Source of the DNA: CAWGYT01 sp963826795
GTDB lineage: Bacteria > Planctomycetota > Planctomycetia > Pirellulales > Pirellulaceae
Direction of reading: 5' to 3'
Assembly (NCBI GenBank): GCA_963826795.1
Contig: CAWGYT010000016.1
Coordinates: 1 to 64,000, forward strand
DNA length: 64,000 bases
Below the pieces are notes generated by a model, which saw only the letters and a program-made list of their open reading frames with translations, did no database searches and was not told the origin of the DNA. This document shows positions 1 through 9,520 of this stretch, in pieces (position 1 is the first letter of the stretch; every line of letters begins with the position of its first letter). Made by a program: the position numbers and the translations under genes.

Positions 1-1085
1 GAGAAGGTGGCCGAAGGCCGGATGAGGGGGTTTGGGGCGCGGCCACACGCCCGGCCCTCACCCGCCCGGCTCCCGCCAGCGGGACCCGAGCGACCTCTCC
101 CGGCCGCGGGAGAGGTGACCCGATTCTGTCCCTTCTCCCCAGCGCGGGAGAAGGTGGCCGAAGGCCGGATGAGGGGGTTTGGGGCGCGGCCACACGCCCG
201 GCCCTCACCCGCCCGGCTCCCGCCAGCGGGACCCGAGCGACCTCTCCCGGCCGCGGGAGAGGTGACCCGATTTTGTCCCTTCTCCCCAGCGCGGGAGAAG
301 GTGGCCGAAGGCCGGATGAGGGGGTTTGGGACGCGGCCACACGCCCGGCCCTCACCCGCCCGGCTCCCGCCAGCGGGACCCGAGCGACCTCTCCCGGCCG
401 CGGGAGAGGTGACCCGATTTTGTCCCTTCTCCCCAGCGCGGGAGAAGGTGGCCGAAGGCCGGATGAGGGGGTTTGGGGCGCGGCCGCACATGCCCGGCCC
501 TCACCCGCCCGGCTCCCGCCAGCGGGACCCGAGCGACCTCTCCCGGCCGCGGGAGAGGTGACCCGATTCTGGCCCTTCTCCCCAGCGCGGGAGAAGGTGG
601 CCGAAGGCCGGATGAGGGGGTTTGGGGCGCGGCCACACGCCCGGCCCTCACCCGCCCGGCTCCCGCCAGCGGGACCCGAGCGACCTCTCCCGGCCGCGGG
701 AGAGGTGACGCGATTTTGTCCCTTCTCCCCAGCGCGGGAGAAGGTGGCCGAAGGCCGGATGAGGGGGTTTGGGGCGCGGCCACACACGCCCGGCCCTCAC
801 CCGCCCGGCTCCCGCCAGCGGGACCCGAGCGACCTCTCCCGGCCGCGGGAGAGGTGACCCGATTCTGTCCCTTCTCCCCAGCGCGGGAGAAGGTGGCCGA
901 AGGCCGGATGAGGGGGGTTTGGGGCGCGGCCACACGCCCGGCCCTCACCTGCCCGGCTCCCGCCAGCGGGACCCGAGCGACCTCTCCCGGCCGCGGGAGA
1001 GGTGACCCGATTTTGTCCCTTCTCCCCAGCGCGGGAGAAGGTGGCCGAAGGGCCGGATGTGGGGGTTTGGCACGCGGCCAGGCGC
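1..1085. repeat. REP-like hairpin tandem array 1 (8 units, about 147 bp period)
   Basis: Near-identical units start with GAGAAGGTGGCC at positions 1, 148, 295, 442, 591, 738, 887 and 1035, so the period is 147-149 bases; the last unit decays near 1085 and the array runs off the left edge. Each unit holds a GGCCGAAGGCC core hairpin flanked by GAGAAGG/CCTTCTC arms, a GC-rich hairpin around CCCGCCAGCGGG, and a near-palindrome CTCTCCCGGCCGCGGGAGAG. Because 147 is divisible by three, long reading frames run through the array on both strands, but their translations only repeat one another. Units differ by a few point changes and 1-2 base indels. No protein is encoded. Confidence 0.93.
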
Positions 1086-1691
1086 TTAACTGCAAGACCA
1101 CCAGCGGGACGGGAATATCAGCCAGCGTGCCTGCCGTCGGACAATCCTTGAGCCGAGCTCGGTGGAACACGACCAAGGAGTTCGGTGGGTAAAATGCGCC
1201 CTTTCTTGGACCATGCGCACGCTTCGGCGCGCTAATCGGGAGCAAGTTGCGTCAAATCGCGCGCTTGCTTTCGGATGGTGGTCCGCCGCTCACCATGAAT
1301 TCCGACGCGGCCGACGACGAAATCGGGCCATCTTAGGAGGGGCCAAGGCAGGTGATCTACGCCACGCGGCAGCCGCAAACGATCGAGGCAGGAGCTGAGG
1401 CGCGTCGCAGTCGGTCGGGGAGCGCCGCGACGGGCGACCTTGCGGGGTGGATTGGCATTCGAGTTGCTGTGTCTGACTCACCAACGTCCGGCTCCCCCCC
1501 TCGCGCCTGCCTCGGTCAAGTTGGAGTCGGTGCCACAGGCTGAATGCCGCGTTGTGGGCCAAGGGTGAAGTCGGCCCTGCAGGCAACATGCGTAAGTCAA
1601 CAGTGGGGAACAAGCGGGGCTGTTGGGCTTGGTTTGCCGTGATATATTGCCCAGTCCAATCGGAGTGAACCAATTTCCAGGAGGTTTAGAC
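1086..1691. other. Intergenic region upstream of phaA
   Basis: I see no convincing gene, tRNA or repeat here. The last 15 bases hold the phaA ribosome binding site (CAGGAGG). An AT-rich TATATT at 1643-1648 could be a -10 box, but I cannot pair it with a good -35. The promoter of the PHA cluster presumably lies in this stretch (inference). Confidence 0.5.
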
Positions 1692-2873
1692 ATGTCACGA
1701 GAAGTCGTGATTCTTAGCGGCGTAAGGACACCAATTGGCGGATACGGCGGCAGTCTTAAGGACATTCCGCCAACGGATCTTGCCGCCCACTGTGTGCGCG
1801 AGGCCGTGGCGCGGTCGCACGTGGAACCGAGCGAGGTCGGGCACGTCGTGTTCGGCAATATCATCCACACGGATTCGCACGATCATTACTTCGCGCGCGT
1901 CGCGGGGATCAAGGGCGGTCTGCCCCCCGAGGTTCCCGCCTTGACGCTCAACCGGCTCTGCGGCAGCGGTCTGCAGGCGATCATCACAGCGGCCCAAGCC
2001 ATCATGCTGGACGATGCGAACGTCGCCGTGGCGGGCGGGGCGGAAAACATGAGTCGCAGCCCTTATTTTTCCCAAGCGATGCGTTGGGGGGCTCGAATGA
2101 ATGACTCGCCCATGATCGACGCGATGGTCGGCGCGCTGAGCGATCCGTTTGACGATTGCCACATGGGAGTGACGGCGGAGAACGTCGCCAAGAAATGGGA
2201 AATCACGCGCGAGAGCCAAGATGCACTGGCGGCCGAAAGTCACCGCCGGGCGGCCGTTGCCCAAGAGAAAGGCTATTTCAAGGACCAAATCGCCCCGGTG
2301 GAGATCCGCGTCAAACGCGAGACGATGCTGTTTGACAAAGACGAGACCATCCGTCCCGAAACCACGGCCGAAAAACTCAGCAAGCTGCGACCCGTCTTCG
2401 ATCCGGCCGGAACCGTTACGGCGGGAAATGCGTCGAGCATCAACGACGCGGCCGCGGCCGTCGTGCTGATGGAACGCGATCTGGCGCAGAAGCGAGGGCT
2501 CAAGCCGCTCGGGCGACTGGTGGCCTACAGCTACGCAGGCGTCGATCCCAAGTACATGGGAATCGGACCGGTGCCCGCCGTCAAAGGACTGCTCGAGAAA
2601 ACCGGCTTGACGCTGGACGACTTTGACGTGCTGGAACTCAATGAGGCCTTTGCGGCTCAGGCACTGGCGGTGATGAAGGATCTCAAGCTGAGCCCGGATC
2701 GCCCGAATCCCAACGGAAGCGGGATCTCGCTGGGACACCCGATCGGTGCCACGGGCGCGATTCTGGTCATCAAGGCGCTGAGCGAACTGAAGCGAATCGG
2801 CGGAAAGCGGGCCCTCGTGACGATGTGCATCGGCGGCGGTCAGGGGATCGCCGCGGTGCTGGAACGGGATTAA
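1692..2873 (+). CDS. phaA: Acetyl-CoA C-acetyltransferase (thiolase)
   Basis: Condenses two acetyl-CoA into acetoacetyl-CoA, the first step of 3-hydroxybutyrate polymer synthesis. The 393-residue length is normal for the family. The nucleophilic cysteine is Cys90 in RLCGSGLQ; the C-terminal GHPIGATGA and CIGGGQG motifs supply the catalytic His and the second Cys. The start is the ATG at 1692, preceded by CAGGAGG; an upstream in-frame start would add residues unlike any thiolase. A reductase follows 130 bases downstream, then the PHA synthase genes, which favours a biosynthetic role over fatty-acid breakdown. Thiolases are hard to separate by substrate, so C5 substrates from propionyl-CoA are possible. 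Confidence 0.93.
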   Translation: MSREVVILSGVRTPIGGYGGSLKDIPPTDLAAHCVREAVARSHVEPSEVGHVVFGNIIHTDSHDHYFARVAGIKGGLPPEVPALTLNRLCGSGLQAIITAAQAIMLDDANVAVAGGAENMSRSPYFSQAMRWGARMNDSPMIDAMVGALSDPFDDCHMGVTAENVAKKWEITRESQDALAAESHRRAAVAQEKGYFKDQIAPVEIRVKRETMLFDKDETIRPETTAEKLSKLRPVFDPAGTVTAGNASSINDAAAAVVLMERDLAQKRGLKPLGRLVAYSYAGVDPKYMGIGPVPAVKGLLEKTGLTLDDFDVLELNEAFAAQALAVMKDLKLSPDRPNPNGSGISLGHPIGATGAILVIKALSELKRIGGKRALVTMCIGGGQGIAAVLERD

Positions 2874-3006
2874 TGGAAGCGCGCTGATCAAGAATGAAAA
2901 CGGCGGCTGGAAAAAACGCGGGCCATTGACGGTCGGGAGACCGTCGAGCCCGTCAGCAGGTCGCGTCTTTGTCCGTTTGAAAACTTAAGCTCAGGAGTTG
3001 GATTCA

Positions 3007-3750
3007 ATGGGTCGTGTGGAAGGAAAAACTGCCCTCGTCACGGGTGCCTCGCGCGGAATCGGTCGGGCAATCGCCTTGGAATTGGCGCACGAGGGGGCGA
3101 AAGTCGCGGTGAACTATCAGAGCAGCGACGCGAAGGCTCAGGCCGTCGTCGACGAGATCAAGGCCGCCGGGGGAACGGCGATTCTGGCGAAGGCGAATCT
3201 CAGCAAATCCGCCGAGGCGCGGCAAATGGTCCAGGATGTGGCCACCGAGTTCGGCCGACTCGATGTCTTGGTCAACAATGCAGGCATTACCCGCGACCGC
3301 TCGTTGCGGAAGATGTCCGACGAGCAATGGGAAGAGGTCATTCAGACGAACCTGAACGGGTACTTTTATTGCATGTCGGCCGCAATTGGCCTGATGGTTC
3401 CTCAGAACTATGGTCGGATTGTCAATATCAGCTCGATGAACGGTCAAATTCCGGCCTTCGGACAAGCGAACTACAGCGCCAGCAAGGGCGGTGTGATCGC
3501 GCTGACCAGGACCGCGGCCGCCGAATTGGCCTCCTCGGGCATCACGGTCAATACGATCGCCCCCGGCTTCACCGAGACGGACATGTTCGCTCAGGTCCCG
3601 GACAAGATCCAAGATCAAATCAAGGCCCGGATTCCGCTCGGACGATTCGGAAAACCCGAGGAAATTGCCAAGGCCGTTACCTTCCTGGTCGCCGATGGCG
3701 ACTATATCACCGGACAGCAAATCAATGTCAATGGAGGTGCCTACATGTAG
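3007..3750 (+). CDS. phaB: Acetoacetyl-CoA reductase (SDR family)
   Basis: Reduces acetoacetyl-CoA to (R)-3-hydroxybutyryl-CoA with NADPH. The 247-residue protein has the SDR cofactor motif TGASRGIG near residue 12, the NNAG motif, a catalytic Ser in NISSMNG and the YSASK Tyr/Lys pair. The start at 3007 follows CAGGAG with good spacing; an in-frame TTG three codons earlier is less likely. FabG-type 3-oxoacyl-ACP reductases look very similar; the position after the thiolase and before the PHA synthase supports PhaB. Confidence 0.88.
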   Translation: MGRVEGKTALVTGASRGIGRAIALELAHEGAKVAVNYQSSDAKAQAVVDEIKAAGGTAILAKANLSKSAEARQMVQDVATEFGRLDVLVNNAGITRDRSLRKMSDEQWEEVIQTNLNGYFYCMSAAIGLMVPQNYGRIVNISSMNGQIPAFGQANYSASKGGVIALTRTAAAELASSGITVNTIAPGFTETDMFAQVPDKIQDQIKARIPLGRFGKPEEIAKAVTFLVADGDYITGQQINVNGGAYM

Positions 3751-3820
3751 GCTGGCTCACGAGGCGAACGGTCGGAGCGTCTGATCGTCGCCCACGTGGC
3801 GCTCCGAGGAGGAACTCACC

Positions 3821-4525
3821 ATGCACAGTGACGTACAGTTACAGCGGCTCGTCCTCGACGAACTTGATTGGGAGCCGAGCATCGACGCGGCAGAGATTGG
3901 GGTTACGGTCAAAGACGGAGTCGTCACCCTGACCGGCCACGTTTCGGTGTACTCGGTCAAGCTCGCCTCCGAAGAAGTGACCAAACGGGTTCACGGCGTC
4001 AAGTCCGTCGTCAACGAAATCGACGTCCAGCCCGCGGGCCATCACGAGCGAGACGATGCGGAGATCGCGGCCGCGGCGGTGCACGCCGTGCAATGGGACG
4101 CAGGCGTCCCTCCCGAGCGAGTGCATGTGTCCGTCTGCGACGGAAAGATCGCGTTGAAAGGGACCGTGGATTGGCAGTTCCAACGGTCTGCGGCCGAGCG
4201 GGCCGTCCGCCACCTCGTCGGGGCGCGGGGGGTCACGAACGAGATCCTCGTGAAGCCCGCCGAGGCCGGCTCGCAAGCGGAATCGGGCGAGGACATCACG
4301 ACCAGAATTCGCGCCGCGCTGAGGCGTAGCGCTGCCGTCGCCGCGCGTCAAATCGACGTCGAAACGGTCGACGGAAACGTGACACTCACCGGCGATGTTC
4401 ACACCCACGCAGAACGCGAGGAAGCCGAGCGGATTGCGTGGTCAGCGCAGGGCGTCGGTGCCGTCGACAACTGCCTGACGGTGACGCCTTGGGGTCACGG
4501 CCCCAGCGAGGAGTGGGGATACTAG
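3821..4525 (+). CDS. Triple BON-domain protein
   Basis: The 234-residue protein has three BON domains, at about residues 5-75, 80-150 and 155-230, each with the alternating hydrophobic pattern and a conserved Gly (DGVVTLTGHV, DGKIALKGTV, DGNVTLTGDV). BON domains are thought to bind phospholipid or other hydrophobic surfaces and occur in osmotically induced and outer-membrane proteins. No signal peptide is visible, so it is probably cytoplasmic. A GAGGAGG site precedes the ATG. It lies between phaB and the PhaE-like gene, which makes a role at the PHA granule surface conceivable, but that is inference from position only. Confidence 0.82.
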   Translation: MHSDVQLQRLVLDELDWEPSIDAAEIGVTVKDGVVTLTGHVSVYSVKLASEEVTKRVHGVKSVVNEIDVQPAGHHERDDAEIAAAAVHAVQWDAGVPPERVHVSVCDGKIALKGTVDWQFQRSAAERAVRHLVGARGVTNEILVKPAEAGSQAESGEDITTRIRAALRRSAAVAARQIDVETVDGNVTLTGDVHTHAEREEAERIAWSAQGVGAVDNCLTVTPWGHGPSEEWGY

Positions 4526-4712
4526 GTCAATTGGCGGAATTTGGAGGCACATTAGCTTGAGAGGCCGTCGAGGGTGCGTCCTTCGGGCGTCACGGCAGGC
4601 CAAACGCCCGGAGAAAATTGGCAAACGCCGCGGGCTCGGGGCGGCCGGTTGAACCTCGGCCCCAGGACGGCCGATAGCTATACCAGACCATAGCCAGAAG
4701 AAAGGACCAACG

Positions 4713-5093
4713 ATGAGTCAACCGAACAACAATTTCGACCTCTTTGACCCGACCGGAATGGTCAAATCCTTCCGAGATGCGGGGCTGGACGCCTGGGCCA
4801 AGTCGATGGTCGAGTTGGTCAATACCGAGGCCTACGCGGAGGCCAATGGCACCATGCTCGACGCATGGCTTTCCAGCTCGGCCCCGTTTCGAAACGCGAT
4901 GGAGTCCGCGATGCGTCAGGCCCTGGCGAGCCTGAATTTACCGAGTCGCGACGAAGTCTCGGGCTTGGCTGAGCGGTTGACCAACATCGAAATCCGACTG
5001 GACGACCTCGACGCAAAGCTCGACGAGGCACTCCTCTCGATCCGCAAGAATTCGACCGGCCGTAAAGCCGGATCCCCACGTGAGGAGAAATAG
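4713..5093 (+). CDS. phaE: PhaE-like subunit of class III PHA synthase (short)
   Basis: A 126-residue protein ending two bases before phaC, so the two are surely co-translated. Residues about 70-115 (LNLPSRDEVSGLAERL followed by a leucine heptad region) match the C-terminal coiled-coil tail typical of PhaE, the non-catalytic partner of class III PhaC. Known PhaE proteins are about 350 residues, so this is a short form or a phasin-like partner. The N-terminus, with NFDLFDPTG and several Trp/Phe, may bind the granule surface. Identification rests on context plus the tail motif. Confidence 0.7.
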   Translation: MSQPNNNFDLFDPTGMVKSFRDAGLDAWAKSMVELVNTEAYAEANGTMLDAWLSSSAPFRNAMESAMRQALASLNLPSRDEVSGLAERLTNIEIRLDDLDAKLDEALLSIRKNSTGRKAGSPREEK

Positions 5094-5095
5094 TC

Positions 5096-6193
5096 ATGTC
5101 CAACACGGAACAATCGCAGCCCGAAGTCCCGAGCTTTATGGATGTCTGTGCCGAGCTGCACAAGAACGCCGAAAACGTTCAAACGTTTCACCGGCTCATG
5201 ACGACGGACGCGAAAATTGCGCAAACACCCAAGAAGCTGATCTGGACGCTCAACAAGGCCAAACTCTATCGCTACGCCCCGGTCGTGCCGGACGAAGAGC
5301 GGCACAAGATTCCGCTGTTCTTGGTCTTTGCGATCATGAATCGCCCCTATGTCCTCGATCTTCGACCCGGTCATAGCTTCGTGGAGTACATGCTCAAGCA
5401 CGGCTACGACGTCTATCTGCTCGACTGGGGAATTCCGGGCCCAGAAGATAAGAACCTCCAGTTCGACGATTACACCCTCGAGTACCTGCCCCGCGCGATC
5501 CGCAAGGTCAAGTCGGTTTCCGGCTCCGAGGAGTTCAGCATGCTGGGCTGGTGCCTGGGCGCCTTGATCAGCACGCTCTACTCCAGCTTGCGACCGGACG
5601 ACGGCCTGCGCAATCTGATTCTGTTGACGGCTCCGCTGGATTTTTCCGAGCGAGAGATGGGGGGCTTCACCCGCTGGAGCAGTCACCCCTCGTTCAACGC
5701 CAATCGCTTGGTCGAGACCTTTGGCAACGTGCCGGGTGAGATGATCGATTCGGGTGCGAAGATGCTCAAGCCCGTCGAGAACTACGTCGGCAACTATGTC
5801 GCGCTCTGGGATCGCATCGAGGACCCCTCGGTGGTCGACGCTTGGCACGCGATGAATACTTGGGTCCGCGACATTATCCCCATGGCAGGGGCCGCTTACC
5901 GACAATTGATCAACGAGTTCTACAAGGAAAACCGACTGATCGAAGGAGAACTGACGATCCGTGGCGAGCGGGTGAAGCTGGGCAACCTGAAGGCCAACCT
6001 GCTGAACGTGATCGCCGAATCCGATCACATCACGCCGCCTTGTCAGTCGGAGCGGGTGATGGACTTGGTCGGCAGCGCCGACAAGGAACTGATGCGAGTG
6101 CGTGGCGGTCACATTGGAATCATGGCTGGAAGGGGTGCCGAAAAGAACACCTGGCCGCATATGGAAAGCTGGCTCGCTGCCCGCTCGGATTGA
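5096..6193 (+). CDS. phaC: Class III poly(R)-hydroxyalkanoate synthase subunit PhaC
   Basis: Polymerises (R)-3-hydroxyacyl-CoA into PHA at the granule surface. The length of 365 residues fits class III (about 355) rather than class I (about 590). The lipase-like box is LGWCLGA with catalytic Cys153; the catalytic Asp is in AESDHITP and the His in GGHIG. The DLRPGHSF and DWG motifs are also typical. The start at 5096 follows GAGGAG and sits immediately after the PhaE-like gene. No reading-frame problem was seen. Confidence 0.95.
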   Translation: MSNTEQSQPEVPSFMDVCAELHKNAENVQTFHRLMTTDAKIAQTPKKLIWTLNKAKLYRYAPVVPDEERHKIPLFLVFAIMNRPYVLDLRPGHSFVEYMLKHGYDVYLLDWGIPGPEDKNLQFDDYTLEYLPRAIRKVKSVSGSEEFSMLGWCLGALISTLYSSLRPDDGLRNLILLTAPLDFSEREMGGFTRWSSHPSFNANRLVETFGNVPGEMIDSGAKMLKPVENYVGNYVALWDRIEDPSVVDAWHAMNTWVRDIIPMAGAAYRQLINEFYKENRLIEGELTIRGERVKLGNLKANLLNVIAESDHITPPCQSERVMDLVGSADKELMRVRGGHIGIMAGRGAEKNTWPHMESWLAARSD

Positions 6194-6205
6194 GCCCGTC
6201 GGGAT

Positions 6206-6237
6206 CTGGTCGCGGGCGCGGGGGGTACCGCGGCCAG
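6206..6237 (+). terminator. Candidate hairpin terminator after phaC
   Basis: CTGGTCGCGG at 6206-6215 pairs with CCGCGGCCAG at 6228-6237 (10-bp stem with one G-U, 12-base loop), 12 bases after the phaC stop. There is no T tract, so termination is not certain. Confidence 0.35.
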
Positions 6238-6437
6238 CGATTGAAAGCGATCTGAGCAGGCGGTAAGCTACCCGTTCCGACTTCGATTGTGGCGAGAGCA
6301 CAAACGCCGATCGAGTCGGGCTGGTCGGCGGGCAAATCTGGCCGGAGGCAGTAACGGGCGGCGCTACGGCTTCGTCGCCGCGTTGCAGCCGGTGAGTTTC
6401 CGAGGTACGGCCGCAGGGGCATCCAACGTCAATATCC

Positions 6438-7978
6438 ATGGTCGACTGGGACTTGCTAATCGATGAGGCCGCCCTGTCGTCCCTGTTACCGGACGAATAC
6501 CAGCGGTTCGCTCGTCCCGTGCGGGACGCGCTCACGGTCTTTCTGCGGGGACTTCCCGAATCGCGTCAAGCGGAGATCGTCGGAGCCCAAGCCGCCCTGC
6601 CCTTGTCAACTCCCTTCTCTCGGCGCCTGACGCGGTTGGCCGAAAGCTGTCCGGTACTTCACAAACTGGGGCAGGTCCTGGCCCGAGATTCACGATTGGC
6701 GCCGGAACTGCGTTTTTTTCTTCAGCAGCTTGAATCACTGCCCCCGTCCGTCCCCCTGGCGGCCATCGAGCAATCGCTGCGCGCGAGATCGGGCCGCTGG
6801 CGAAGTGGGGGATCACGCTGCAGCCTCCGGCACTGGCCGAAGCCAGCGTGGCCGTGGTAATTCCTTTCCGAGTCGACGCGGCACATCCAAAATGCGGCTT
6901 CCGCGAGGGCGTCTTCAAGCTGCTGAAGCCCGGGATTGAGGAGCGGTTGGAGCAGGAACTCGCCTTGCTGGAACGCGTCGGAGCGTATCTGGACGAGCGG
7001 TGCGAGGCGTTGAACATCCCTCAACTGGCCTATCAAGAATCATTCCAGCAGGTCTGGCAAAAGTTGGCCTGGGAGGTGCGGCTGGACGTGGAACAGCAGC
7101 ACTTGGCGACGATGCGGAGGCTTTACGCGGGGGATCGGCGGATTCTGATTCCGGCGCTGAGTGAGGCCTGCTCACCCCGTCTGACAGCGATGGAACGTGT
7201 GACAGGCGGCAAGGTTACGGAACATCGGCCGAATTGTCCCGCTGCACAGCGACGCCTGGCCGCGCTGCTGGTCGAGGCCCTGATCGCCCAGCCGATGTTT
7301 GCCGCCGAACACGACGCCCTCTTCCACGGCGATCCCCACGCGGGGAACCTCTTCTTGACTCACGATAACCGTTTGGCGATCTTGGATTTGAGCCTTGTCG
7401 GGGTGCTCGGCGAACAGGAACGCCAGGCGATCGTGCAACTCATGCTGGGTGCCGTCACGCTGGATGCCTCCCGCATGACACGCGTGCTGGCGCAACTTGC
7501 GGAACGACCGCCGGTCGATTTCGGCGCGCTGCGCAAGGTGATCCGAGATCGACTGGATCGGATCACGCGGGGCGAGTTTCCCGGCTTTGCCTGGCTGGTC
7601 GGCTTGCTGGACGATGCCGTCCAAAGTGCGCGGCTACGCGTCGCCCCCGACTTGATGGTGTTTCGCAAATCGCTACATTCCGTAATGGGCGTCGTTGCCG
7701 AGGTGGGGCCGCCGGGCTTTCAGATCGATGAAGTCCTGGGCGGAAAGTTTCTCCGCGAGTTCGCCGTCGAATGGCCAAAACGATGGCTGGCGGCACCAAA
7801 TTCTCGACAATTCGCCACGCGGCTATCGAACCTTGATTTGACCCGGACGGCCCTGAGCCTGCCGCTGGCCGCCAGCCGATTCTGGATGGCCCAAGGCCTG
7901 CGGTTGGTCCAGGACAGGCAATTCCCCCAACCACTCAACTTGATCCGCCCGGTCGCCCCCTTACCCGCTCAGGAGTGA
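6438..7978 (+). CDS. AarF/ABC1/UbiB-type kinase-like protein (frameshifted in this sequence)
   Basis: An ABC1-type atypical kinase-like protein of about 513 residues once a frameshift near 6785 is repaired. The 5' frame holds the helical N-terminal region (for example LTRLAESCPVLHKLGQVLARD); the 3' frame holds the HGDPHAGNLF catalytic-loop signature and AILDLSLVG, the metal-binding Asp equivalent. At the junction CTGCGCGCGAG, adding one G gives a smooth ALREIGPL-like transition, so I read this as a base missing from the sequence. The family supports isoprenoid-quinone or lipid metabolism. The gene ends six bases before the transcarboxylase 5S gene, so it heads that operon, an unusual partner of unknown meaning. 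Confidence 0.8.
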
Positions 7979-7984
7979 TTCAGC

Positions 7985-9496
7985 ATGTCGCGCACAATCG
8001 AAGTCACCGAGTTGGCTCTCCGTGACGGACACCAGAGCCTGCTGGCCACCCGCATGGCCCTGGAAGACATGATTCCGGTCTGCGAAGACATCGACCAGGC
8101 GGGGTATTGGAGCGTCGAATGCTGGGGAGGCGCCACGTACGACTCGTGCATTCGCTTCCTCAACGAAGACCCTTGGGAAAGGCTGCGAACCTTCCGCAAG
8201 CTGATGCCCAACTCACGCTTACAAATGCTGCTGCGCGGCCAGAATTTGCTCGGCTATCGCCATTACGAAGACACCGTGGTCGACCGCTTTGTCGAGAAGT
8301 CGGCCGAAAACGGGATGGATGTTTTCCGCGTGTTCGATGCCCTGAACGACGTCCGCAATCTGCGGCGCGCGCTCACGGCCGTGCGCCGGACCGGCAAGCA
8401 TGCGGAAGCGACCATCTGCTACACGACTTCGCCGCTGCACACGACCGAAAAATTCATCGAGATGGCCCAGCAACTCCGCGATATCGGCTGCGATTCGATC
8501 TGCATCAAGGATATGGCCGCCCTGCTCCGCCCCCAACCGGCTTACGACCTGGTGCGTGGCATCAAGAAATCGTGCGGCGAAGATACCTTGGTCCACGTCC
8601 ATGTCCACTCGACCACCGGCGTCACCCTGGTCAGCCTGCTGAAGGCGATCGAAGCCGGCGCGGATATCGTCGACACGTCGATTTCGTCCCTTAGCCTGGG
8701 CCCGGGTCACAATCCCACGGAAGCCCTCGTCGAGATGCTCGAGGGAACCGGCTACACGACTCGGTTGGACCGCGAACGCCTGCTGAAAATCAAGGACCAT
8801 TTTGCGGAGGTTCGTCCCCGCTACGCCGAGTTCGAATCGAAGTTCATCGGCGTCGAGACGCAGATTTTCGATAGTCAGATTCCCGGCGGGATGATCTCGA
8901 ACATGGAGAGCCAGTTGAAGCAGCAAGGCGCCGGAGACCGAGTGAAGGAGGTGTTGGACGAAGTCCCGCGCGTCCGCCAGGTGGCCGGCTATCCGCCCTT
9001 GGTCACACCCTCCAGCCAGATTGTGGGGACGCAGGCCGTGTTCAACGTCTTGATGGGCCCGTTTAAAGTGCTCACCGGCGAGTTCGCCGACCTGATGCTC
9101 GGCTATTATGGCGCGACTCTGGGGAAGCGGGACCCGCAAGTAATTAAGGCGGCCGCCGAGCACGCGAAGAAGCAACCGATTGAGGGCCGCCCCGCTGATT
9201 TGCTCAAGCCGGAATGGAAAGAGTTGAGCACCCATGCGCTGGCCCTGGAAGGTTGCAACGGCTCCGATGAGGACGTGCTGACCTACGCGATGTTCCCCCA
9301 GGTGGCGCCCAAGTTTTTTGCGCAATGCGCCCAAGGGCCCAAGAACGTTAGCAAGAGTCCAGCCCAGATGGCGGCGGCCAAATCCAAGGCCATCGCCGAG
9401 GAAAAGGGAAATGGGCAGCGCCCCATCTCGGGCCCTGTCACCTATCGTGTGGAACTGGGCGGTACGTCCCACGAAGTTCGCGTCGAGCCTGCTTGA
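7985..9496 (+). CDS. Transcarboxylase 5S subunit (pyruvate/oxaloacetate carboxyltransferase)
   Basis: Carries the half-reaction between carboxybiotin and pyruvate/oxaloacetate. The 503-residue length matches the 5S subunit of methylmalonyl-CoA carboxyltransferase. The N-terminus ELALRDGHQSLLATRM holds the metal-binding Asp; CIKDMAALL contributes the catalytic, normally carbamylated Lys region, and HVHVHSTTG the metal-binding His pair. The C-terminal PYC-OADA helical domain follows. The 12S carboxyltransferase, a small protein and a biotin carrier come directly downstream, which fits transcarboxylase (EC 2.1.3.1) better than pyruvate carboxylase, since no biotin carboxylase is in this operon. 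Oxaloacetate decarboxylase alpha is the alternative. Confidence 0.87.
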   Translation: MSRTIEVTELALRDGHQSLLATRMALEDMIPVCEDIDQAGYWSVECWGGATYDSCIRFLNEDPWERLRTFRKLMPNSRLQMLLRGQNLLGYRHYEDTVVDRFVEKSAENGMDVFRVFDALNDVRNLRRALTAVRRTGKHAEATICYTTSPLHTTEKFIEMAQQLRDIGCDSICIKDMAALLRPQPAYDLVRGIKKSCGEDTLVHVHVHSTTGVTLVSLLKAIEAGADIVDTSISSLSLGPGHNPTEALVEMLEGTGYTTRLDRERLLKIKDHFAEVRPRYAEFESKFIGVETQIFDSQIPGGMISNMESQLKQQGAGDRVKEVLDEVPRVRQVAGYPPLVTPSSQIVGTQAVFNVLMGPFKVLTGEFADLMLGYYGATLGKRDPQVIKAAAEHAKKQPIEGRPADLLKPEWKELSTHALALEGCNGSDEDVLTYAMFPQVAPKFFAQCAQGPKNVSKSPAQMAAAKSKAIAEEKGNGQRPISGPVTYRVELGGTSHEVRVEPA

Positions 9497-9520
9497 ACGG
9501 AGAGAAAGGAACTGCAACCG

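Noticed and set aside
7..1245. Long open frames of 180-300 codons on both strands
   Set aside because: They translate tandem repeat units with a period divisible by three; composition is Pro/Arg/Gly-rich and repeats itself.
1695..2891. 398-codon minus-strand frame opposite phaA
   Set aside because: Mirror frame of a strongly supported thiolase gene in GC-rich DNA; no family features.
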